DNA of 52,000 nt, taken from the NCBI GenBank assembly GCA_017962175.1, contig JAGCVU010000272.1:1-52000 (forward strand), given 5' to 3'. The stretch comes from Bacteroidales bacterium. Its GTDB lineage: Bacteria > Bacteroidota > Bacteroidia > Bacteroidales > UBA3824. The stretch's first letter is position 1. Every line of letters starts with the position of its first letter. The position numbers were made by a program, and so were the translations under genes. Below are positions 34,312 through 41,582 of the stretch, one piece after another. The notes beneath the pieces were generated by a model, which saw only the letters and a program-made list of their open reading frames with translations, did not search any database and was not told where the DNA came from.

Positions 34312-37300
34312 TTAATCTTTTTTATCATCATTGTCTGCACTATGCTCTATATCAATATTTTGTGAGTTATTATTTTCTGGTTCAGTGGCCGGAGTTTCCG
34401 GTTTTTCTTCCTTAGGTTCGCGAACGGGGCGCTCAATCTTTGGTAAACGGCTTTCACGATCGGGACGTTCTATTCTTGGCAATCTACCTTCACGCTCAGG
34501 TCGTTCGGGACGTTCCAATCGTTCACGTTTTTCGGCACGCTCCTCTCTTGACGGGCGCTCGGGACGCTCAAGGCGCTCGGCACGTTCGGGACGTTCGGTT
34601 TTTTCAGGACGTTCTGGCTTTTCACGTTCCGTTTTATTATCGGCTACTTTTGATGCTTTTTCGGCTTTCAGCAATTTCTGAATCTCTTTGTTTTTCTGAC
34701 GCTCAATAAACTTCTTCAACAACGGTATATTACCAAAGTTGATTTTGCCTGCCCACTCTATCACACGTTTCAACACATCGAAATAAAGTGTGATATAGCA
34801 AAGAAGGCTCATCAGCCAGATAACTACGATATTAAAATAAAAGGTGTCGTAGTAATGTCCCATAAACCACTTGCGCGGAGCATAGAAATGCGAGCGGAAT
34901 CCGAACCACGTAGAGTTGTCGGCATCAAGGAAAATAGGATCCTGCTGCTGTATGAGGTGGTTTTCGTAACGTATAATCTTGTTCTTTTCAAATACGTTCT
35001 TTACAATATCCTGCAACTTTTCGTTGAAATACTTGGCGCGGCGGTTGAGATAATATCCCGGTTTTTGCTCCTCGTAGTATCGCTTGCGCGATTCAATTTC
35101 GTTTTCTGCCACGTTGAACATCTTGCCATAATAGTGATCGAGTTCTGAAAGATACTCTTCCACCTCGTCGGACACGTCGTCGTCAAAAGATTCAACATAA
35201 AGTTTGTCTAAGCAGTCGAGCGAAATTTCAGGAACGCGGCGCATTTCGGCGGGAATCTCCTCACGCAATAGTGCCAAACCGTAATCCATTTCTGCTTTAA
35301 GACGCTCCACGTCGTATTCAGGATCTTCTTCCTCTATACTATCGCGACAGTCGCGAGCGTATATTAGAGCATCGCTCAAAGCATTGATGTAACTTACCTG
35401 CTTAAAGTTGGCATAACTTTTTTGTTTCTCTATTTCGTAATAGTCAATTTCAAATCCATTGTCTTTAAACTGCTTAACCATCAGCGCCTCATACGACCAT
35501 CGTGAAGCCATAATCTCGGCAACAATCGGCACACGTCCTACGCTACCAATAATCTGGTTCAACTTGTCGAAACTAAACATTGAACCACCGAGTGCCATCT
35601 GCGGAATCATCAAAAGCGGTATCAAAATGTAAATTGTAACGGCTGAGTTGAATGCCGAAGAAATATTTAAGCCCATCATATTGGCAAACACAAACATTGC
35701 AAAGAGCACAAGCCAATAGTTAAAGTTCATACCCACTATTTGCAATATTGAGTTGCCCACAATCACGTAGAGGAATGCTTGAATAGCCGAAATGGTAGTA
35801 AGAATGATAACCTTTGCCACCAAGTAACTAGACCTACTTAGGTTAAGGAACTCCTCTCGTTTGAGTATCTTACGGTCGCGGAAAATCTCCTCAGCCGACA
35901 CAGTCAGTCCTAAGAAGAGAGCCACGATGATACTCATAAATATATAAGGTACAATATTTTCGTTTTCGAAGAAGATATAATGATCCCTGTTGGGCGATGT
36001 GTATCTGATTAAGAAGCTCAGAATCAAGCCCAAAAGAGGAGCTTCAGTAAGGTTGAGGAACACATACTGAAGGTTTGACACCTTAGATTTGAAGTCGCGG
36101 CGGAGATATATCCTCAACTGCGACAGCCAACCGGGCACATTAAGATTCCGTGGCGGCTCGGTGTCTACATCTTGAATAATTTCGGGTTTAACACCCTTAT
36201 GGAAACGGTCTTCCCACTCCTCGGGGTTGACCTTACGATTGTCTTGGAATTTACCGTACTCGTCGACCACCCTCGCCTCAATAACGTCGAAGATGATTTC
36301 GGGGTTTACGTTACCGCACTTGGGACATTCGCCCTCGTCGGCGTTGATCTGTCCGTCGTGACCCTTAAAGTACGAAATTGCATCTACGGGGTGTCCGTAG
36401 TATACTAGATAGCCGCCGGTATCGAGAATAATCATCTTGTCGAACATCTTGTAGATTTCGCTCGACGGCTGGTGAATTACCACAAAAATAAGTTTACCCT
36501 TTAGCGTTAACTCGCTCAAGAGGTCCATAACGTTAACAGAGTCGCGTGAAGAAAGTCCAGAAGTAGGCTCGTCGACAAAAAGAATGGAAGGTTCGCGGAT
36601 AAGCTCAAGTGCAATATTGAGCCTTTTTCGCTGACCGCCGGAAATAAGTTTGTTGAGCGAGTTGCCCACTTTCAAATCTTTTCGCTCGTAAAGGCCGAGC
36701 GACTTGAGCACGTTGTCGACTCTCTCACGTATTTGAGCATCAGTTTCTGTTTTGAAACAGAATTTGGCGCTGAAATAGAGGTTCTCATACACGGTGAGTT
36801 CCTCAATTAGAAGGTCGTCTTGCGGAATAAGACCGATAACGCCTTCAAGTTTGTCTTTTTCGGTGTGGAGGTTGATGCCGTTGATTTTGACCGAACCCTT
36901 GCTTGGCGAAGTAATGCCCGAAAGCACGTTAAGCAAAGTGGTTTTGCCCGCGCCCGAAGCACCCATAATGCCCACAAGTCGTCCTTGACATTCGGAGAAA
37001 TTGATATTGCGGAGACCGATAGCCCCGTTAGGAAACTTGAACTCCAAGTTGTCGACATTGAAGGATAGGTTGGCAAAAGTTTTGTCGGCCTGGAATGTTG
37101 CAACTACGTCGCTGTAATACACAGGCTTACCTTTGCTCATTTTGAGCGTAGAACCGGGAGCGAACAAGTAGATACGTCCCGAATTGATAGCCTGACCGTT
37201 CAAGTAGACATCGTCGGTGCCGGTGTAGCGCAAAAAGTACAATTCCTCAGAGGCTACACGCAAAATGTATATGTCCGAAGCGAGGCCCTCACTCGGAATG

Positions 37301-37827
37301 CATTTGGCGTTGACGGGCTTGTCTTCCTTGCCCGAAATGAAAAGAATCGAAGGAATGTCTAATCCCTCGGTATTCTCGTTTACTACAAACGACTTGCTGT
37401 CCTTAAGTTCCTCCTTGCTGATATTGAACACCTCGCCTACAGCGTCGATAATAGCCATACGCTGTTCGGTGAAACGCTTGGAGGTGTTCACCAACTCGAA
37501 AAGACGGATATATACGATGATACGCTGCTTTAAGTTGATAGTTTTGGTGATACGGCGTGAAATACCAAGAATTTTTACCGACATCTGCACGGGAGTTAAA
37601 CCCGAGAAGTCGATTTTTTTGCGTTTCTTGGCAGCTGCCTCGTCGTCGTCTTCAATAAGACCAACGTCCTTTTTAAAACCAATAATATGCTCACGCGCAC
37701 CTTCTGCGCCGAGTTGCTGTGTAAGGAATCCCTCCACATACTGAAGTTCCTTGTCGTCGATACCGCCGTCTTGGTTGGCGATAATAGACCACATCTGAAT
37801 CAACGCTTTAAGAATTTCCTCACTCAT
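34312..37827 (-). CDS. TerB/FHA-like ABC transporter, ABCG-type half transporter with Arg/Glu/Pro-rich tail
   Basis: 1171 residues in one chain. Residues 1-140 are helical and TerB-like ('IIANQDGGIDDKELQYVEGFLTQQLG'). Residues about 155-245 look like an FHA fold ('DVYLNGQAINSGRIYLFAPGSTLKM') but lack the usual Arg and His of a phosphothreonine pocket. The ABC domain (about 258-480) has Walker A 'GASGAGKTT' (289-297), 'LISGGQRKRLNIALELI' and 'ILFVDEPTSGLSS'. A CPKC pair lies near residue 510. Six or so membrane segments follow, broken by a large charged insertion (about 800-960). The last 100 residues are repeats of R/E/P ('ERPERPEREGR'). ABC-first order and signature are ABCG-like. It is the last gene of the SiaB/SiaC operon, 46 bp after siaC. 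The substrate is unknown. Confidence 0.85.
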   Translation of the reverse strand: MSEEILKALIQMWSIIANQDGGIDDKELQYVEGFLTQQLGAEGAREHIIGFKKDVGLIEDDDEAAAKKRKKIDFSGLTPVQMSVKILGISRRITKTINLKQRIIVYIRLFELVNTSKRFTEQRMAIIDAVGEVFNISKEELKDSKSFVVNENTEGLDIPSILFISGKEDKPVNAKCIPSEGLASDIYILRVASEELYFLRYTGTDDVYLNGQAINSGRIYLFAPGSTLKMSKGKPVYYSDVVATFQADKTFANLSFNVDNLEFKFPNGAIGLRNINFSECQGRLVGIMGASGAGKTTLLNVLSGITSPSKGSVKINGINLHTEKDKLEGVIGLIPQDDLLIEELTVYENLYFSAKFCFKTETDAQIRERVDNVLKSLGLYERKDLKVGNSLNKLISGGQRKRLNIALELIREPSILFVDEPTSGLSSRDSVNVMDLLSELTLKGKLIFVVIHQPSSEIYKMFDKMIILDTGGYLVYYGHPVDAISYFKGHDGQINADEGECPKCGNVNPEIIFDVIEARVVDEYGKFQDNRKVNPEEWEDRFHKGVKPEIIQDVDTEPPRNLNVPGWLSQLRIYLRRDFKSKVSNLQYVFLNLTEAPLLGLILSFLIRYTSPNRDHYIFFENENIVPYIFMSIIVALFLGLTVSAEEIFRDRKILKREEFLNLSRSSYLVAKVIILTTISAIQAFLYVIVGNSILQIVGMNFNYWLVLFAMFVFANMMGLNISSAFNSAVTIYILIPLLMIPQMALGGSMFSFDKLNQIIGSVGRVPIVAEIMASRWSYEALMVKQFKDNGFEIDYYEIEKQKSYANFKQVSYINALSDALIYARDCRDSIEEEDPEYDVERLKAEMDYGLALLREEIPAEMRRVPEISLDCLDKLYVESFDDDVSDEVEEYLSELDHYYGKMFNVAENEIESRKRYYEEQKPGYYLNRRAKYFNEKLQDIVKNVFEKNKIIRYENHLIQQQDPIFLDADNSTWFGFRSHFYAPRKWFMGHYYDTFYFNIVVIWLMSLLCYITLYFDVLKRVIEWAGKINFGNIPLLKKFIERQKNKEIQKLLKAEKASKVADNKTEREKPERPEKTERPERAERLERPERPSREERAEKRERLERPERPEREGRLPRIERPDRESRLPKIERPVREPKEEKPETPATEPENNNSQNIDIEHSADNDDKKD

Positions 37828-37873
37828 CTGGCTTCGGTTCTAAAAAAACTTACAACTTAATTAGCAAACCAAA

Positions 37874-38257
37874 TTAGTCGATAGAGTAGCTAACCTGTTC
37901 AAAAGGTACTTCTACAATGTCGGCGTATTCTTCGCCCGCCTCCTCCATGTCTTCGTCGTCGTCGGGGTAATGCCATTTTACAAGGACATCATGTCCTGCG
38001 TCGTACATATCCTCTAATTTAAGTAGCACGTCGAGCAGAAGTTTAGAAGAAGCCGTGTTGAAGTATTCCAACTTAAAGTTGAAAACGGTTTTTTCCAAAG
38101 GGTTCTGTGCGTATTCGTCGAGCCATTCGAGAATAGGGTCGTAAAAGGCTACCACATCTTCGGGAAGTGAACGTCCCGAGATTTCAAACGTGTTGTTGTC
38201 GGCGTCTAGAATTACTTTTGGAGTGTCGTCAGATCCTTGTATTTTAATAACTCGCAT
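37874..38257 (-). CDS. SiaC-like regulatory phosphoprotein (DUF1987)
   Basis: 127 residues. 'TPKVILDADNNTFEISGRSLPEDVVAFYDPILEWLDEY' followed by 'FNFKLEYFNTASSKLLLDVLLKLE' is the DUF1987/SiaC pattern; the Thr/Ser cluster in 'FNTASSK' sits where Pseudomonas SiaC is phosphorylated. In P. aeruginosa SiaC is phosphorylated by SiaB, dephosphorylated by SiaA and, when free, activates a diguanylate cyclase. Here the kinase-like gene is 13 bp upstream and a SpoIIE phosphatase just before it, but no GGDEF gene is present; an ABC transporter follows instead. The acidic C-terminus (DDDEDMEEAGEEY) is striking. Family call is firm; the target is inference. Confidence 0.85.
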   Translation of the reverse strand: MRVIKIQGSDDTPKVILDADNNTFEISGRSLPEDVVAFYDPILEWLDEYAQNPLEKTVFNFKLEYFNTASSKLLLDVLLKLEDMYDAGHDVLVKWHYPDDDEDMEEAGEEYADIVEVPFEQVSYSID

Positions 38258-38270
38258 AATATATATTATT

Positions 38271-38849
38271 TTATTCTTTGATTCTGGAAATAGTTGATGT
38301 TAAAACGAAAAATGACGTAAGATCGTCGATTTTGAGGAAACTGTATATCAGTTTCTCTCCGGTTTTGCGGGCGATGTCGATAAACCCGAGTCCCGCGCCT
38401 CCCTTTTCGGAGATATGCCCTTCGCGCATCTGCTTTTTGTAGAGCTTATTGAGCCCGTCTTTGTCTTGGCTGTTGATGTTTTCGAGCATTTCGGTTAGGC
38501 GTGCGACTTTTTCGTTAAGCACAACATTGCCCGTAGTAACATTGTACTCGGTATCACCTTTGCTTACCATAAAGATACCGCGTCCAACTTTCTTGTCGGA
38601 CGAACCCGGTGTTACCTCGGCGTGCTTGCTGATATTTTGAAGACATTCCACCATAACGTGGAACACCTTTTTCTGCACGGAGCTTGCGTCCTCCTCCCGC
38701 ACCATATTGGTTTCGGTGAGCGACGTAAACGCCTTGGTAATCTGGTGCGTTATCTCGCCTTCGTAAGCCAAATTGATTTTGTTGCGCTTCATCTTTACAT
38801 AGAAGTCGTACACGAAATCCAATGACTCTTTTTTGTTAATACCTGCCAT
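38271..38849 (-). CDS. SiaB-like protein kinase (GHKL-type, DUF6272)
   Basis: 192 residues. It carries a histidine-kinase-like ATPase layout without a phosphorylatable His: the N-box-like 'VMVECLQNISKHAEV' and the glycine box 'GGAGLGFIDIARKTGEKLIYSF'. 'GRGIFMVSKGDTEYNVTTGNVV' and 'LNKLYKKQMREG' lie between. This is the SiaB family, Ser/Thr kinases of partner-switching systems that phosphorylate SiaC. It lies 23 bp downstream of the GAF/PAS/SpoIIE gene and 13 bp upstream of siaC, giving the full phosphatase-kinase-substrate set in order. Confidence 0.82.
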   Translation of the reverse strand: MAGINKKESLDFVYDFYVKMKRNKINLAYEGEITHQITKAFTSLTETNMVREEDASSVQKKVFHVMVECLQNISKHAEVTPGSSDKKVGRGIFMVSKGDTEYNVTTGNVVLNEKVARLTEMLENINSQDKDGLNKLYKKQMREGHISEKGGAGLGFIDIARKTGEKLIYSFLKIDDLTSFFVLTSTISRIKE

Positions 38850-38872
38850 AATATTATATTTTGAATATTACG

Positions 38873-41521
38873 TTAAAATTCTATTCCTATTAATAATATG
38901 TCGTCTACTTGTTTGTTGTTGCCTTTCCATTCGAAGAAGTCCTTCTCAAAGAGCTCCCTATACTGAGCCATTGTCAATTCGGGATTAGCCTCAATGAGCT
39001 CTTTAATACGACCCGGACGGTATTTTCGTCCTTCATCGCCTCCGATTTGGTCGGGTAGACCGTCGGAGAAAAAGAAACATTTTTCTCCGGGGGCAAACTT
39101 GATTTCATAGTTGTCAAATAGTTTCTCATCTCTGCCTTTGCGCGGTGGTTTTCCGCCTATGGCTTGCATTGTGCCTTTATATTGTATAAGCTCTCGTTGA
39201 GAGTTGAGATAGTACAATGGCCTATGTGCACCAGAGAAATGGAGTATACCAGTCTCAAAGTTAATTTTACATAAAGCAATATCCATGCCATCTCGTGCCT
39301 CTTGTTCGTCGCTATCTTGTTTTAAAGTTTTGCGGACTCCAAGGTGAAGCTGGTCGAGAACCTGTCCTGCGTGGAGGTTGTCGGCGTGGTCGGCAATTAT
39401 GTTAAGGTTGAAATAGCCTATGAATGAGAGCAATGCGCCCGGTACTCCGTGTCCAGTACAATCGACAGCAGCAATATAAATATTTCCATCTTTTTCAAAG
39501 AACCACGGGAAGTCGCCGCTGACCACATCGCGCGGACGGTAAAACATGAAGAACTTGGGCAGTTTCTGTTCGATATCGTCCAAACTCGGGATGATGGCTG
39601 ATTGGATTCGCTGAGCGTAGTTGATACTCTCGGTGATGGATTTGTTCTTTTCTTCGATTTCCATCTCGATAAGTTTGCGCTCGGTGATATCGCGTGCCAC
39701 AAACAATATGGTTTCGAGTTCTTTTTCTTTGTTGTACTCGGGGATTGCATTGAACTGGATAATGCGTTCTTCGCCTTCGGCAGATGGGAAATTGGTTTCG
39801 TTTTCGTACATCTGCTGGGTTTGCATTACCTGAGCAAGAGCATCTTTGAATACAGTAGCAATTTTCTCATTGAGTGCCACATCGTCGATTTGCTTTTGGA
39901 GCATATCCTGCTTTTTCAGACCGGTCAATTGCTCTGCCACAGGGTTGACGTAGAAGAACTTGCCATCGGGACTCAAACGAGCGATCATATCGAGCGAGTT
40001 CTCTGACAATGCCTGCATTTCGCCACTCATACGCTGAGCTTTTTCTGCAATCTTGCGTACGGTAATGTCGCGGGTGTTGAAGATAATACCCTGAATAGCG
40101 GCGTTGTTCAAAAGGTTTCGACCAGTGGCTTCGAGCCACAATTGCTCGTCTTCGCTTTTTTGATACTGATATTCAAAGGTAACGGGATGATCGGGGTCTT
40201 GGAGCAGACGTGAGAACACATCTTTGAAACGGTGTTTCGACACATCGTCGAATTTTTCGTAAGCACTTTTGCCTACAATATAATCGGGGTCGTAACCAAG
40301 AATGTTCTTAGCCGACGGGCTTTCGTATGTTACAATGCCGGTTTCGTCGTAGATTGAGATAACCTCGGATGCATTTTCGAGCAACGCATATTGACGTTTT
40401 TGACCACGTTCCACCTCGCGGATCTGTGCCTCCAACTGTTTGTTGGTGTCTTGTAGCTCGAGCTGGGTCTTGCGCATCTCATCGGCATTCTTGCGAAGTT
40501 CATCCTCGTTCTTTCGAAGTTGTATGGTCATTTCCTGCGCTTCGCGGAGGAGTTTCTCTGTTTGAGTGTTAACCTTAAGGTTGAATATGGTTTGCGCAAT
40601 AATCTGACTTACCTCTTGAATCAAACGGAGAGTTTTGTCGGGCATATCGTCGTTGAGCGATGCAAATTCAATAACACCTTGAAGTTTTTCGTCGCTGATT
40701 AGCGGAGATAGCAAGAGTGTCTTGGGTTTTTTGTCGCCAAGTATACCAGAACTGATGGTGATGTATTCATCGGGAATTTCGCGGCGATAGATAATGTCGC
40801 GTTCAAAAGCAGCTTGACCTACAAGACCGATACCAATTTTAAATTCTTGAGTGATATATTTTTTACGGTTGTAGGCGTAAGTGGCTATGTTAACGAGTTT
40901 TTCGTTGTCGTCGTCGTAGAGGTAGAAAGCACCTTGAACGGCGTTGATGTATTCTATAAGGTTGATGATGGTTTCGTAGGCAAGTTCGCTGATGTTGTTT
41001 CTTTGACGGAGAATATCACCTACAATTTCCTTTCCTTTAGCAATCCAGTTTTGCTCGTTTTCGCGTTGTGACGTAGCCACAAGGTTGTTTTTCATTATAA
41101 GGAGCGAACGTCCGAGCAGGTCGTCTTTATCAATTTCGTTGGTATCGAAATAAAGGTCGCCTTCACCAATTCGTTTAGCAATCAACGAGTTTCGAGTAAA
41201 AATCTCGTTCTTTTCGGCGAGCATTCGTTCCAAATCCTCGTTTTGACGACGGTTTTTACGAGCAAAATAATTGAATATCGTAGCTATTACAAAAGGTGCA
41301 AGGTCGATAATCCAGAGCACATCAGACACAGAATGAACGTGAATTACACTCCAAAGGGTGAAATCATGTCCACGCAAACTTAGAAGAATGGCACCCACAG
41401 GGAAAAACAAACCAATGATGAAACCCAAAATAGTGGATCTCGTCACCAACTGGCTGGCTGCCTTGTTCTTCTGGAGGTTTTCCTCTTCTTCGTCTTCTAT
41501 GTATGTTGCGTTTTCTGCCAT
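38873..41521 (-). CDS. Membrane GAF-PAS-PAS-SpoIIE protein phosphatase (SiaA-like role)
   Basis: 882 residues. Two membrane helices near residues 28-55 and 65-85; a GAF domain (about 170-320, 'IEYINAVQGAFYLYDDDNEKLVNIATYAYNRKK', 'GIGLVGQAAFE'); a coiled coil (about 325-375); two PAS domains (about 375-490 and 505-625, 'VISIYDETGIVTYESPSAKNILGYDPDYIVGKSAYEKF', 'MIARLSPDGKFFYVNPVAEQLTGL'); and a C-terminal PP2C/SpoIIE domain (about 650-880) with 'VSGDFPWFF', 'AAVDCTGHGVPGALLSFIG', 'FFSDGLPDQIGGDEG' and 'VDDILLIGIEF'. Metal ligands are in place. It should dephosphorylate the SiaC-like protein in response to a small-molecule or redox cue. The gene heads the operon that continues to the ABC transporter. 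Confidence 0.9.
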   Translation of the reverse strand: MAENATYIEDEEEENLQKNKAASQLVTRSTILGFIIGLFFPVGAILLSLRGHDFTLWSVIHVHSVSDVLWIIDLAPFVIATIFNYFARKNRRQNEDLERMLAEKNEIFTRNSLIAKRIGEGDLYFDTNEIDKDDLLGRSLLIMKNNLVATSQRENEQNWIAKGKEIVGDILRQRNNISELAYETIINLIEYINAVQGAFYLYDDDNEKLVNIATYAYNRKKYITQEFKIGIGLVGQAAFERDIIYRREIPDEYITISSGILGDKKPKTLLLSPLISDEKLQGVIEFASLNDDMPDKTLRLIQEVSQIIAQTIFNLKVNTQTEKLLREAQEMTIQLRKNEDELRKNADEMRKTQLELQDTNKQLEAQIREVERGQKRQYALLENASEVISIYDETGIVTYESPSAKNILGYDPDYIVGKSAYEKFDDVSKHRFKDVFSRLLQDPDHPVTFEYQYQKSEDEQLWLEATGRNLLNNAAIQGIIFNTRDITVRKIAEKAQRMSGEMQALSENSLDMIARLSPDGKFFYVNPVAEQLTGLKKQDMLQKQIDDVALNEKIATVFKDALAQVMQTQQMYENETNFPSAEGEERIIQFNAIPEYNKEKELETILFVARDITERKLIEMEIEEKNKSITESINYAQRIQSAIIPSLDDIEQKLPKFFMFYRPRDVVSGDFPWFFEKDGNIYIAAVDCTGHGVPGALLSFIGYFNLNIIADHADNLHAGQVLDQLHLGVRKTLKQDSDEQEARDGMDIALCKINFETGILHFSGAHRPLYYLNSQRELIQYKGTMQAIGGKPPRKGRDEKLFDNYEIKFAPGEKCFFFSDGLPDQIGGDEGRKYRPGRIKELIEANPELTMAQYRELFEKDFFEWKGNNKQVDDILLIGIEF

Positions 41522-41582
41522 ACTTGAGTTAAAATAGCGGTGCTAAATTACGGAATTTTTCCTTATCTATATCAATTTTGCG

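Noticed and set aside
34331..34681. Ser/Arg/Gly-rich 116-codon plus-strand ORF
   Set aside because: It is the complement of the Arg/Glu/Pro tail of the ABC protein; its repetitiveness comes from the repeated DNA.
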